In this document: in pieces, positions 17,833 to 26,595 of the stretch
Layout: each line of letters opens with the position of its first letter
How positions within the stretch are numbered: the first letter of the stretch is position 1
Assembly: GCA_963782465.1 (NCBI GenBank)
Contig: CAWAJR010000005.1
Span: 904,796 to 968,795, forward strand
Source: JAODBJ01 sp963782465
Lineage (GTDB): Bacteria > Actinomycetota > Acidimicrobiia > IMCC26256 > PALSA-610
Direction: 5' to 3'
DNA: 64,000 nucleotides
Position numbers and translations under genes: made by a program
Notes under the pieces: generated by a model
Told to the model about the DNA's origin: nothing
Databases searched by the model: none
Seen by the model: only the letters and a program-made list of their open reading frames with translations

Positions 17833-17869
17833 GCGTCGATAGCTATCGCTATGCGATAGCTATCGACGC
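17833..17869. terminator. Perfect 16-bp stem hairpin built from two copies of a 12-bp palindrome
   Basis: Arm 17833-17848 (GCGTCGATAGCTATCG) pairs perfectly with 17854-17869 around a 5-nt loop CTATG. Each arm itself contains CGATAGCTATCG, a self-complementary 12-mer (17837-17848 and 17854-17865). It lies between the stops of PhyH (+) and the VOC gene (-), where a two-way terminator is expected. It has no U-tract, so a paired operator or other protein site is an alternative. Confidence 0.6.
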
Positions 17870-17872
17870 CTG

Positions 17873-18280
17873 TCAGGCGGCCTCGCCGTCGGGGCTGGCA
17901 AGCACGACGGTGTAGCCGTCGGGATCACGGATCCACAGCTCCCGGTGCGCGGGGCCGCCGGGGCCCTCGGGCGGGTTGCGGTGCACCGGCAGCACGATCT
18001 CGGCGCCGAGTTCCCGTGACCGCTCGACCGCGCGGTCGAAGTCGTCGACCTCGAACCACAGCAGCACGCCGTTGCCGTAGGGACGGTCGTCGGGGTCGCC
18101 GATGGGGCCGTGGTCGTGGCCGACGTCCCAGTGGTGGAGTTGCATGACGAGTTCGCCACCGGGCCCGGCGAGCCGCTCGTACTCAGGGCCGCCATGGTCG
18201 CTGCGGAACCCGAACAACCGCTGGTACCACCGGCTGCTCGCTTCGACGTCGTGCACGACGATCAGTGGCTGCGGTCGCAC
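17873..18280 (-). CDS. VOC (glyoxalase/bleomycin resistance) family protein
   Basis: 135-aa single-domain pair of beta-alpha-beta-beta-beta modules: PLIVVHDVEASSRWYQRLFGF at the N-terminus, QLHHWDVGHDHGP, VDDFDRAVERSRELGAEI and RELWIRDPDGYTVVLASP at the end. His/Glu residues at the usual metal positions are visible. Ring-cleaving dioxygenases, isomerases and resistance proteins share this fold, so the reaction is unknown. Ends at the hairpin shared with PhyH. Confidence 0.88.
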   Translation of the reverse strand: MRPQPLIVVHDVEASSRWYQRLFGFRSDHGGPEYERLAGPGGELVMQLHHWDVGHDHGPIGDPDDRPYGNGVLLWFEVDDFDRAVERSRELGAEIVLPVHRNPPEGPGGPAHRELWIRDPDGYTVVLASPDGEAA

Positions 18281-18289
18281 CGCGCCAGG

Positions 18290-19114
18290 TTACGACGGAA
18301 GGGCGCCGAACCGGTCGAGGACGAGCCGTTCGAGCCAGCTGACCATCGTGTAGATGATGAACGAGTACGTGGTCACCGCCGCGACCGCCGACCACACGAG
18401 CGCGTAGTTCGACAGGGTCTGGCTCTGGAGCATCAGGTAGCCGAGCCCCTTGCCGGTGGCGAGCCACTCGGCGAGCAACGCACCGACGAGCGCCAGCGGG
18501 GCGGCGATGCGCAGGGAGGCGAACAGCGCCGGGAGCGCGCTCGGGAACTGCACCTTGCGCAAGGTGAGGAACGACCCGGCCCCGTACGCGCGGCACAGAT
18601 CGCGTGACGCTTCCGGCGTTCTCCGCAGCGCGAGCGTCACGTTCACCAGCGTCGGGAAGAAGGTCACGATCCCGGCGATCACGGTGACGCCCATGAGGCC
18701 GCGCCCGAAGATCAACGCGATCAGCGGGGTCATCGCGACGAGTGGTACCGAACTGAGCACGAGGGCGACGGGCAGCAGCGTCTGCTCGACGCTGCGGGCC
18801 AGGTTGAAGACCGTCGCACCAATCAGCGCCGCGATGGTGCCGGCGGTCAAGCCGATCCCCGCGTCGCGCAGCGTGGTGATCGAGGCGTGCCAGAGCTGCG
18901 ATCGACCGTCGGCGTTCGATCGGAGATAACGGTAGACGTCGAGTGGTCCGCGCCCGATGAACGAGTTGACGTGCAGCAATTTCAAGAAGAGCTGCCACGC
19001 GGCGAGAACGACGAGGATCGACAGCAACGTCGACATGATCCGGCCGCCGAGACCGCGTGCGGTACGCCAGCGGGCCGCGCCCGGGGCGATCGCTCCTTCG
19101 GCGACGACGCTCAC
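18290..19114 (-). CDS. ABC transporter permease (SsuC/TauC/ThiX-type), second copy
   Basis: 274-aa inner-membrane permease with about six transmembrane segments (MSTLLSILVVLAAWQLF, IAALIGATVF, LVALVLSS-like, VIAGIVTFFPTL, APLALVGALLAEW and VTTYSFIIYTMVSW). The ABC-binding EAA loop is around RAYGAGSFLTLRKVQFPSALPALFASLRI. GTG start overlaps the stop of the first permease (GTGA). The two permeases differ clearly and probably form a heterodimeric channel with the ATPase and binding protein encoded upstream. Confidence 0.92.
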   Translation of the reverse strand: MSVVAEGAIAPGAARWRTARGLGGRIMSTLLSILVVLAAWQLFLKLLHVNSFIGRGPLDVYRYLRSNADGRSQLWHASITTLRDAGIGLTAGTIAALIGATVFNLARSVEQTLLPVALVLSSVPLVAMTPLIALIFGRGLMGVTVIAGIVTFFPTLVNVTLALRRTPEASRDLCRAYGAGSFLTLRKVQFPSALPALFASLRIAAPLALVGALLAEWLATGKGLGYLMLQSQTLSNYALVWSAVAAVTTYSFIIYTMVSWLERLVLDRFGALPS

Positions 19115-19911
19115 GACCGCGCCTTCGGTGCCCAGGGGGTGAGCAGGCGACCGACGAGCGCGGTGAGCGCGTACGCGGTACCCGCGAGCAACGTGGCGAC
19201 GATCGCCAGGGCCCAGGTGCGCTGCACCTCGAGCGCTTGCTGCGCGTTGATCATCGCGACGCCGAGGCCGGTTTCGGCGCCGAGGTACTCGCCGATGATG
19301 GCGCCGAGGATCGCGGCCGGCGCGGCGATGCGCAGCGCGGCGAACAGGCTCGGGAGCGCGGCGCGTAGCCGGACCTTCGTGAGCTGGCGCACCCGGCCGC
19401 CGCCGTACGCGCGGATCACGTCGAGCGACGTTTTGTCGGCGCTGCGCAGCCCGACCAACGTGCCGACCAGCGTCGTGAAGAACACCGACATCGCGGCCAG
19501 GATGATCTTCGGCGTCTGACCGTCGAAGGTGATTTGCAGGATCGGGCCGATCGCGATGATCGGGATGCAGTACGAGGCGATGCCGAGCCGCATCAGCGGG
19601 CCTTCGAGGACCGGCAGGAGCAGGAACGTCAACGCGAGGCTGATCGCCAGCGCGTTGCCCCACAACCAGCCGATGGCCGCTTCGTGCAGCGTGGTCTCGG
19701 CGTTCGTCGCGTAGAGGTTCCAGCCGTCGTGGCGCATCTGCGAGACGATCGCGCTCGGCGGCGGGATGGTCCCGTGCTCGCCGAAGAAATGGCCGATGAG
19801 CTGCCACAGGACGAGCAACCCGACGACACCGGCAAGGCCGGAAACCCACCGGGGGAGGGGCGTACGTTCGGCCTTGACGGCGGGTGCCGTCGTGACCGTG
19901 GCGCTCGTCAT
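19111..19911 (-). CDS. ABC transporter permease (SsuC/TauC/ThiX-type), first copy
   Basis: 266-aa permease. WVSGLAGVVGLLVLWQLIGHF is the first membrane helix, followed by ALAISLALTFLLLPVL, IPIIAIGPILQITF, ILAAMSVFFTTLVGTL and others; the EAA loop is IRAYGGGRVRQLTKVRLRAALPSLFAAL. The start ATG at 19911 is the last of three ATGs created by an 8-bp tandem repeat. 45 bp separate it from the ATPase stop, with no clear ribosome-binding site. Confidence 0.92.
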   Translation of the reverse strand: MTSATVTTAPAVKAERTPLPRWVSGLAGVVGLLVLWQLIGHFFGEHGTIPPPSAIVSQMRHDGWNLYATNAETTLHEAAIGWLWGNALAISLALTFLLLPVLEGPLMRLGIASYCIPIIAIGPILQITFDGQTPKIILAAMSVFFTTLVGTLVGLRSADKTSLDVIRAYGGGRVRQLTKVRLRAALPSLFAALRIAAPAAILGAIIGEYLGAETGLGVAMINAQQALEVQRTWALAIVATLLAGTAYALTALVGRLLTPWAPKARS

Positions 19912-19946
19912 GTCGTCATGTCGTCATGTCGTGGTGTCGTGGTGTC
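19907..19946. repeat. Five tandem 8-bp repeats across a start codon
   Basis: Three units GTCATGTC (19907-19930) and two variant units GTGGTGTC (19931-19946). On the coding (minus) strand each GACATGAC unit supplies an ATG. The two upstream ATGs each read Met-Thr-Thr-stop, and each stop overlaps the next ATG as ATGA, leading to the permease start at 19911. Confidence 0.85.
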
Positions 19947-19956
19947 GCTGACGCCG

Positions 19957-20811
19957 TTACGTGTCGAGTTCGGGACCGCGCCCGAAGAGCAGTTCGCTGA
20001 ACCGGTCGCACAGTTCGTGGAAGTGCGGGTCGCGCAGCATTTCGGGTGCGCGCGGGCGAGGGAGGTCGATCGGCACGCGCGCGATGATCCGGCCCGGCCG
20101 TGGGCTCATCACCGCGACCTCGTCGGCGAGGAACACCGCCTCGGAGATCGAGTGGGTGACGAGCAGGGTGGTGCAGGCCCGCTCGGTCCAGATGCGCTGC
20201 AGCTCGAGATTGAGCCGCTGCCGCGTCATCTCGTCGAGCGCGCCGAACGGTTCGTCGAGCAACAACACCTTCGGCTCCATCACGAGCGCGCGGGCGATCG
20301 CGACCCGTTGCCGCATCCCACCGGACAGCTGCGCGGGGCGCGCCCGCTCGAACCCTTCGAGGCCGACGAGATGGATCAGGTCGTCGATGACGTTGTCGCG
20401 CGCCTTCGCGCCCGCGAGTTCGAGCGGCAGGCGGATGTTGGTGATCACCGAACGCCACGGCAAGAGCGCCGATTCCTGGAACGCGATACCGAGATGGTGG
20501 TTGCGGCGAGCCGCGCTGGGTGCCTCCCCGTGGACCAGCGCCTGTCCGGCCGTCGGGGCTTCGAGGTCGGCGAGGATGCGCAAGATCGTCGACTTCCCGC
20601 AGCCCGAAGGCCCGAGCAACGCGATGAACGAACCGGCCGGCGACGCGAAATCGACCGACTCGAGCGCGACGACCTGTGTCCGGCGGCCGGCGAACACCTT
20701 CCGCAACCCGCGTAGTGCGATGCCGTCGTCGCGCACGACGGAGGGGTCTTCGTTCGGCTGGCCGCTCGCGGGAACGGTGCGCCCTTCGGTCTCGGTCACC
20801 GCTGCCATCAT
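19957..20811 (-). CDS. ABC transporter ATP-binding protein (SsuB/TauB/NrtD-type)
   Basis: 284-aa ATPase energising the importer. Walker A GPSGCGKSTI, Q-loop GIAFQESALLPWRSV, signature LSGGMRQRVAIARAL, Walker B VLLLDEPFGALDEMTRQ and the switch His in LVTHSISEAVFLADEV are all intact. The ATG at 20811 shares one base with the stop of the binding-protein gene (TAATG); a second in-frame ATG follows at once. The DEMTRQ D-loop and ALLPWR are typical of nitrate/sulfonate/taurine/thiamine-precursor importers. Confidence 0.94.
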   Translation of the reverse strand: MMAAVTETEGRTVPASGQPNEDPSVVRDDGIALRGLRKVFAGRRTQVVALESVDFASPAGSFIALLGPSGCGKSTILRILADLEAPTAGQALVHGEAPSAARRNHHLGIAFQESALLPWRSVITNIRLPLELAGAKARDNVIDDLIHLVGLEGFERARPAQLSGGMRQRVAIARALVMEPKVLLLDEPFGALDEMTRQRLNLELQRIWTERACTTLLVTHSISEAVFLADEVAVMSPRPGRIIARVPIDLPRPRAPEMLRDPHFHELCDRFSELLFGRGPELDT

Positions 20812-21950
20812 TACGCCGATGCTGGTGCGACGGGGCTCTTCTTCAAGTCGGGGTTCTCCTGGTAGAACTCGGTGAGCACCGACATGTCGAAGAGTTCGTC
20901 CTTCGTGATGTCGATGCCGGCGATCTTCAGCGTGCTGATGTTCTCGTCGATCAGCTGGGGCGAGATGGTGAAGAGGCCGTCGGTGGCGGTCGACGACGTG
21001 AGGATGACGGAGTTCTCCGCCTTCGATTCGAGCGTCTGCTCCTCGACGGTCAGGCCGAGCGACTTGCCGTAGGTCTTCGCCGCGAGCGTGGCGCCGGCGG
21101 CCGGGTCCTTGAAGTTCTCGAACCAGCCTTGCACGTCGGCCTTGAACATCGCCTTGATCTTGTCGCGATCCGAGGTGAGCGACTTCTTCGCCACGACATA
21201 GGTCTCCGACACGAGCGGGTAGCCGTAGTCGGCGAGCAGGAAGAAGTGGGTCGCGACGCCCTTCACTTTGAGGAGGTTCGGTTCGTTCGTGAAGAACGAG
21301 AACCAACCGTCGACCTCGCCGTTCACGAGCGGCTGCGGGTCGAACTGCACCGGCACCTTGTTGATCTTCCCCGGATCGATGTTGTTGGCCTTCAGGAACG
21401 CGGTCCACACGGCCTCGTTCGTGGCCTGCACGCCGATCTTCTTGCCGATCATCTCCTGCGGCGTGTTGATCGGCTTGCTGGCGAGGCTCATCACTGCGAA
21501 CGGGTTCTTCTGGTACTGCGCGCCGATCGTGACGAGCGGCGCACCCTGCTTGATCGCCGCGGCCGTGATGTCGGGCGTCGAGATGCACACGAACGCCTTG
21601 CCGGACGCGACGACCGCGTCCTGCTGGACCGTCGGTCCGCCCGACAGCAGGTTCACACTGGAGAACCCGGCGTCGGTGTAGAAGCCCTTGCTGTCGGCGA
21701 AGTACTCGCCCGCGAACTCGACGTTCTTGATCCACGACAGCTGGAACGCGAGGGCGCCGAGATCGGCCGCCGCGCCCGCGGCGGTGCTCGTGGTCGTCCC
21801 CGATCCGCTGCTCTTGGAACTGCCGCACGCAGCGAGGAGCGCCGACATGCCCCCGCTCGCGACCACCGCCAAGCCGACCCCGCCCAGCGCACCCCGGCGG
21901 AGAAAGCCCCGCCGGTCGATGCCGTCCGCCGCTTCGGTGCTCTCGCGCAC
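20811..21950 (-). CDS. Tat-exported lipoprotein: ABC importer substrate-binding protein (NMT1/SsuA/ThiY fold)
   Basis: 379-aa binding protein. The N-terminus has the twin-arginine motif RRGFLRRGALGG, a hydrophobic stretch and the lipobox LLAAC, so it is folded before export and lipid-anchored. FQLSWIKNVEFAGEYFADSKGFYTDAGF is the signature of the NMT1-like group that binds pyrimidine, flavin-precursor or sulfonate-type ligands. GTG start with a strong AGGAGGACGA ribosome site 5 bp upstream. First gene of a four-gene operon divergent from a Rieske/deaminase operon, with operator site 4 between. Import of a purine-like substrate is inferred. Confidence 0.93.
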   Translation of the reverse strand: MRESTEAADGIDRRGFLRRGALGGVGLAVVASGGMSALLAACGSSKSSGSGTTTSTAAGAAADLGALAFQLSWIKNVEFAGEYFADSKGFYTDAGFSSVNLLSGGPTVQQDAVVASGKAFVCISTPDITAAAIKQGAPLVTIGAQYQKNPFAVMSLASKPINTPQEMIGKKIGVQATNEAVWTAFLKANNIDPGKINKVPVQFDPQPLVNGEVDGWFSFFTNEPNLLKVKGVATHFFLLADYGYPLVSETYVVAKKSLTSDRDKIKAMFKADVQGWFENFKDPAAGATLAAKTYGKSLGLTVEEQTLESKAENSVILTSSTATDGLFTISPQLIDENISTLKIAGIDITKDELFDMSVLTEFYQENPDLKKSPVAPASA

Positions 21951-22003
21951 TCGTCCTCCTCTGCGCCGGCGCCGTGGCTCACCACGACGCGCCGGCCCCG
22001 CGT

Positions 22004-22020
22004 TTCAACGAATTGTTGAA
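22004..22020. promoter_or_regulatory. Operator between importer operon and Rieske-deaminase operon (site 4)
   Basis: TTCAACGAATTGTTGAA: near-perfect 17-bp palindrome in the 165-bp divergent gap. It belongs to the same family as sites 1, 2, 3 and 5. It is 53 nt from the importer start and about 95 nt from the Rieske start, so both genes have normal leaders here. Confidence 0.75.
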
Positions 22021-22115
22021 GGCTAAGAGCCGTCCATTTCCGCTCTGTTGGGCGAACATGAATACGAGGTTTCGTACCCCCTGCCGCCGTCGTGGCCGCG
22101 CGAGGATCCGACTCC

Positions 22116-23129
22116 ATGCCGGCAGCGTCCCTCGGTCACGGTTTCGCGCCCTTCCGCCGTTGCTGGCATGCCGTCGCGGCCTCGGGCGAGGTCACCTCCT
22201 CACCGCGGCAAGTCTGGCTCCTCGACGAACCGTGGTGCTTGGTGCGCCTGGGCGATCAGGTCGTCGCGTTCGCCGACCGTTGCCCGCACCGTCGCGCACC
22301 GTTGTCGGCGGGCGCGGTGTGTGGCGCGACGCTTCGCTGTGGCTACCACGGCTGGTGCTTCGACGCCGGCGGCGCGGTCGTGGGGGTGCCGTCGCAGCCC
22401 GACCGGTTGGCGGGCGTCGCCGCTGAACGCCCGTTCGACGTGGAGGAGCGTTACGGGTTGGTCTGGCTCGCGCCGGAAGCGCCCGCGACCGACATCCCCG
22501 CGTTCCCGGAATGGGGCGCGCCGGGCTTCGACTGCGTCGCGTCGACGTTCGTCCGCACGACTGCCGGCGCCGCGCAGCTGGTCGACAACTTTCTCGACGC
22601 CGCCCACTTCCCGTTCGTCCACACGGCAACGTTCGGTACCGACGAAGCGGCCGAGGTCGTCGATCACGGAGTTCACACCCGGGGATGGGAGATCGAGAAC
22701 ACCTTCGACACGTGGTACCGGAATCGAGACGATCCGGCGGTCGCCACCGGCGAGCACGACGAGGTGCAGCCGCAGGTGCTGGTGAAACGGGGCGCGGCGG
22801 CGCTGTGGGTGGTGCTGCGGCTCGATTTCCCGGTGACCGGTGCGACGATCGGGATCCTGTTCTGCTGCACGCCGGAACGCGACGGTGTGACGCGGGTCTA
22901 CAAGCTGCTCGCCCGCGACGACCTCGCCGGAGAGACGGACCGTGTCGCGGCGTTCGTCGCCGACGAAGATCGCATCCTCGCCGAGGATCTCGCGATCCTC
23001 ACCCGGTACCGCCATACCGAAGTTCCCCTCGACCTGCGTTCCGAGGTGCACACTCGCGCCGATCGTTTGAGCATCGCGTGGCGGCAGCTGTTCGTTGCCG
23101 CCCTGGGTGCGGCCGAGGCGGAGGTGTAG
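22116..23129 (+). CDS. Rieske non-haem iron oxygenase
   Basis: 337-aa oxygenase from ATG 22116 (an upstream in-frame GTG at 22092 would add 8 residues). Rieske ligands C56/H58 in DRCPHRRAPLS and C75/H78 in RCGYHGWCF; mononuclear iron motif VDNFLDAAHFPFVH. The C-terminal catalytic domain ends LRSEVHTRADRLSIAWRQLF, a tail shared with the other three Rieske proteins here. It is followed after 4 bp by an adenosine-deaminase-type gene. Confidence 0.92.
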   Translation: MPAASLGHGFAPFRRCWHAVAASGEVTSSPRQVWLLDEPWCLVRLGDQVVAFADRCPHRRAPLSAGAVCGATLRCGYHGWCFDAGGAVVGVPSQPDRLAGVAAERPFDVEERYGLVWLAPEAPATDIPAFPEWGAPGFDCVASTFVRTTAGAAQLVDNFLDAAHFPFVHTATFGTDEAAEVVDHGVHTRGWEIENTFDTWYRNRDDPAVATGEHDEVQPQVLVKRGAAALWVVLRLDFPVTGATIGILFCCTPERDGVTRVYKLLARDDLAGETDRVAAFVADEDRILAEDLAILTRYRHTEVPLDLRSEVHTRADRLSIAWRQLFVAALGAAEAEV

Positions 23130-23133
23130 TTCG

Positions 23134-24111
23134 ATGCGGGACCTGGTGGCGCTGCCGAAGGCACATCTCCACGTGCACCTGGAAGGCGCGATGCGCCCGA
23201 CCACCTTGCAGGAGCTGGCCGACGCGGCCGGCATCCCGGTGCCGGTGGTGAGCGGGTTCGGGAGCTTCAGTGCATTTTCGGCCATGTACGTCGCCGCGTG
23301 TGACGTGTTGCGTTCGCCGGCCGATGTACGCCGGCTCGTGTTCGAGGTGGTCGAAGACGCCGCCCTCGCCGGTGCGGTGTGGGTCGAACCGGCGACCTAC
23401 ATCCCGCACCACCGGGAACGGCTCGGGCCCGACGAGTTCGTGCTCGAAGTCATGCTCGACGCCGCCGCCGGCGCGGCGGCGGAGTTCGGGATCGGGGTGG
23501 GGGTCATCGTCGCGACCGACCGCACGGTCGATCCCCGGATCGCGGTCGAGCAGGCGCGCCTCGCGGCCCGCTACCGCGACCAGGGTGTCGTGTCGCTGGG
23601 GCTCGCCAACGATGAAGCGATCGGCCCGCCGGAGTGGTTCGTCGAGGCGTTCGCGGTCGCGCGCGACGCCGGCTTGCTGTCGACGCCGCACGCGGGCGAG
23701 CTTGCCGGGCCGGCGTCGGTCGCGGTCGCGCTCGACGCGCTCGGCGCCGACCGGGTGCAACACGGTGTGCGTGCCGTTGAAGACCCCGAACTGGTGAAGC
23801 GGCTCGCCGACGCGCCGGTGTGCCTCGATGTGTGCCCGACGTCGAACCTGTTGCTGTCGGTGTACCCGTCGATCTCGGCGCACCCGTTGCCGCAGCTCCT
23901 CGACGCCGGCGTCGCGTGCAGCCTCAACGCCGACGACCCGTTGCTCTTCGGGCCGAACCTGCTGGAGGAGTACGAACTGGTGCGCGCCGAGATGGGCCTC
24001 GACGATGCGACCCTCGCCCATGTCGCCCGCTGTTCGATCGAGGCGTCGGGCGCGCCCGACGACCTCAAGCGCGCCGCGGGTGCCGGGATCGATGCGTGGT
24101 TGGCATCGTGA
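23134..24111 (+). CDS. Adenosine/adenine deaminase family protein
   Basis: 325-aa metal-dependent deaminase. AHLHVHLEGAM (HxHxEG), TPHAGELAG (catalytic HAGE), VQHGVRAV, VCPTSNLLL and SLNADDPLLF (DD) are the expected active-site blocks in order. ATG 23134 is 4 bp after the Rieske stop, so the two are co-translated. It may remove an amino or alkylamino group from an adenine-like ring; the neighbour relation suggests a modified adenine rather than adenosine itself. Confidence 0.9.
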   Translation: MRDLVALPKAHLHVHLEGAMRPTTLQELADAAGIPVPVVSGFGSFSAFSAMYVAACDVLRSPADVRRLVFEVVEDAALAGAVWVEPATYIPHHRERLGPDEFVLEVMLDAAAGAAAEFGIGVGVIVATDRTVDPRIAVEQARLAARYRDQGVVSLGLANDEAIGPPEWFVEAFAVARDAGLLSTPHAGELAGPASVAVALDALGADRVQHGVRAVEDPELVKRLADAPVCLDVCPTSNLLLSVYPSISAHPLPQLLDAGVACSLNADDPLLFGPNLLEEYELVRAEMGLDDATLAHVARCSIEASGAPDDLKRAAGAGIDAWLAS

Positions 24112-24133
24112 CCCGTGCCCGCGCCCCGCAGCC

Positions 24134-24182
24134 GAACTTTGTCATTTCGCCGCCACATCGTGGTGCGAAATTGACAATGTTC
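24134..24182. terminator. Long imperfect hairpin between convergent genes
   Basis: Arms 24134-24156 and 24160-24182 pair over about 20 of 23 positions with a 3-nt loop (ATC). The base of the stem is GAAC/GTTC and the inner part GCCAC/GTGG. It overlaps the last codons of the MFS gene. It likely stops transcription from both sides. Confidence 0.65.
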
Positions 24183-25538
24183 GGTGATGGTCGCGGCGCA
24201 GGCTGTGACGGGCGCCGATCGCGGTGCCGAGCCCGACGACGGCCATGACCGGCAGCGGCCACGCGTAGCTGCCCGTCGCGGCGAGCACGCTGCCGAGCAC
24301 CGCGATCCCGGCGGCGCCCGCGGCTTCGACGAGGGTTTCGTTCACGCCGGCGGCCGACCCGGCCCGTTCCGGCGATGCCGACGACATGATGAGTTCCACG
24401 CACGACGCGGCGGCGGTGCCGACGCCGCCACCGATCAGGAACCCGGATGCGGCGACCGCGAACAGGTTGCCGGCCACGACCGCGAGCGCGCCGGTGATGC
24501 CGCCCAGCGCGAGGAGGCTCAGCCCGGCGGCGACGACGGTTCCGTGGCCGTGGCGCGCGACGAGGCGCGGGTTGGCGAACGCGAGCACCATCGACGCGAA
24601 CGCGTTCGGCACGAAATAGAGGCCGGCCTCCAACGCGCTGCGATGTTGCGGGATCTGGATCCATTGCGTCAGCACGAACTGCGAGCCGAACGCACCGAAG
24701 AACAACGCGAACACCGATGTCGCGCCCCAACGCAGGCGTGGGTCACGAGCGGCGGCCGGTTCGATCAGGGCCCGTCGCTGCCCGTTTCGTTGCGGACGAA
24801 CGCGACGAAGAACACGACCGCCAGTACCGCCGAGACGAGCACGATGGGGGAAAGCCATCCCACCTGCGGGCCTTCGATGATCGCGACGATCGCGGCGGTG
24901 AGCGCGCCCCACCACCGCACCGCGCTCCCGCGGTCGACGACCGGTGAGGTCGGGTCACTCGATTGCGGGACCCAGAAGGCGGCCGCGATCAGGGCGATGA
25001 TGCTCACGGGCGCGTTGACGAGGAACACTGAACCCCACCAGAAGTGGGCGAGCAGCAGGCCGCCGACGACGGGGCCGGCGCCGCTCGCGAAGCCCGCGAC
25101 GCCGGTCCAGATCGCGAGGGCGCGCCCGCGATCGGCCGGCGCGAACACGTTGCTCAACACCGAAAGCGACGCCGGCATCGCGCAGGCGCCACCGACACCC
25201 ATCACACCTCGCGCCACCGCGAGCATCGCCGACGAGGTCGCGAGCGCGGCGACGGTTGACGAGATACCGAAGATCGCCAGCCCCGCCATCAGCAGGCTCT
25301 TGCGGCCCCGGCGATCGCCCATCACCGCGAGGGGCAGCAGCAGGCCGGCGAGCACGAGGCTGTACGACGTCCCGATCCACTGCAGCGCCGTCTCGTCGGC
25401 GTGCAGTTCGTGACTGATGCTCGGCAGCGCCACCGCGAGGATGGTGTTGTCGATCACGACCATGGTGAGCGACAGGCACAAGACGACGAGCGCGAGCCAG
25501 CGTTTCGGGTGCCCGGCCTGCTGGGTTGCGTCAGTCAC
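24142..25538 (-). pseudogene. MFS drug/metabolite transporter (DHA2, EmrB/QacA-type), frameshifted near 24785
   Basis: Membrane transporter, about 465 aa once joined. The first frame (GTG 25538) covers the N-terminal helices with VIDNTILAVALPSIS, LQWIGTSYSLVLAGLLLP and the loop GDRRGRKS, and stops at RNETGSDGP. The second frame resumes at GQRRALIEPAAARDPRLRW and continues through the C-terminal helices (FALFFGAFGSQFVLTQW onward). One missing G in ACGGG(G)C at about 24785 explains the break. Last gene of the operon led by the XdhD homologue; it probably exports or imports a pathway compound if intact in reality. Confidence 0.85.
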
Positions 25539-25557
25539 GAACTGGTGAAGCTACGGC

Positions 25558-26595
25558 TCAGGGGGTGGCCGCGTCGACGAAATCGCGCAGGATGCGCCGG
25601 AGCTCCACGGTCGGGCGGTCGGCGCGGACGTGCACCTCGGTGGTGAGGTCGAGCGGCAAGCGGCAGTCGACGAAACGCTCCTGCAGAGCGAGGTCCTCGT
25701 CGAGGATCTTGTTCTCGAACGCGACCGCTTCGGCGAGACGGTGGGCGTCGCCGCCGAGGTCGTTGCGGTGCAAGGTCGTGTAGATGCGGCAGCTGCGGGC
25801 ATCGACCGGCTGCACGGAGAACTCGAGGACGTTGACCCCGCCCGCCTCTTCGTACTCGATCCGCAGCAGCACGTTGAACGGTGCGTGGTACTCGTAGGTG
25901 AGCCGGCGGTGCTGCATCAACGGGCGTTCGCCGCTCGCGACGCCGGGATCCTCGTGGTTCGGGAACAGGTGCGCGCTGCGCACGGTCATGGTGAGCCCGT
26001 CGCGTTCGATGTCGAAATCGTCGAATACGGCCGCGTCGGGGGTGCCGATCGTCGCCGCGTGCACGAAGGGGAAATGGGCCATGTCGAGGAAGTTGTCGAT
26101 CATGAGCCCGGCACCGACGCGCGCTTCGATCACCGGGAGCGCACCGTGCACGAAGGTCGGATCGCGTGACTCGGGCACGTCGATGATCGGCGAGAGCGGG
26201 GTGTCGGGCGCGAGGAAGACGAGCCCGCTCGCTTCGCACACCCCCGCGGGCGTCGACGCGCGCGCCCGCGGCGGGACGCGGTCGCTCACCGCGAGGGCGG
26301 GGATCTCGGTGCAACTGCCGTCGCTCGTGAAGCACCATCCGTGGTAGCCGCACCGCAGCGCCGTCCCGTCGACCCAACCGGCCGACAGCGGCGCGAGCCG
26401 GTGCGGGCACCGGTCGACGAAGGCGCTCAACCTGGCGCCGCCGTGGCCGTCGGGGAGGCGGACGAGTACCCAGTCTTCGTCGAGGAGCCGCACTGCGACG
26501 GGGGCGTTGCCGACGTCGGCGCCGCGCGCGACGGCGTGCCAGCCGCGCCGGAGGCTCGGGTCGCAATTGCCGAGCATGCTCGCGGTGTCGCTCAT
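25558..26595 (-). CDS. Rieske non-haem iron oxygenase
   Basis: 345-aa oxygenase. Rieske ligands C63/H65 (DRCPHRLAPLS) and C82/H85 (RCGYHGWCF); catalytic iron motif IDNFLDMAHFPFVH. C-terminus LTTEVHVRADRPTVELRRILRDF resembles the other copies. The ATG overlaps the stop of the deaminase gene (ATGA). This copy is most like the one at 22116, which is also paired with an adenosine-deaminase-type gene. Confidence 0.93.
   Translation of the reverse strand: MSDTASMLGNCDPSLRRGWHAVARGADVGNAPVAVRLLDEDWVLVRLPDGHGGARLSAFVDRCPHRLAPLSAGWVDGTALRCGYHGWCFTSDGSCTEIPALAVSDRVPPRARASTPAGVCEASGLVFLAPDTPLSPIIDVPESRDPTFVHGALPVIEARVGAGLMIDNFLDMAHFPFVHAATIGTPDAAVFDDFDIERDGLTMTVRSAHLFPNHEDPGVASGERPLMQHRRLTYEYHAPFNVLLRIEYEEAGGVNVLEFSVQPVDARSCRIYTTLHRNDLGGDAHRLAEAVAFENKILDEDLALQERFVDCRLPLDLTTEVHVRADRPTVELRRILRDFVDAATP

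Noticed and set aside
24142..25538. Two half-size MFS transporters
   Set aside because: Each half has only part of the helices and they join perfectly with one added G.
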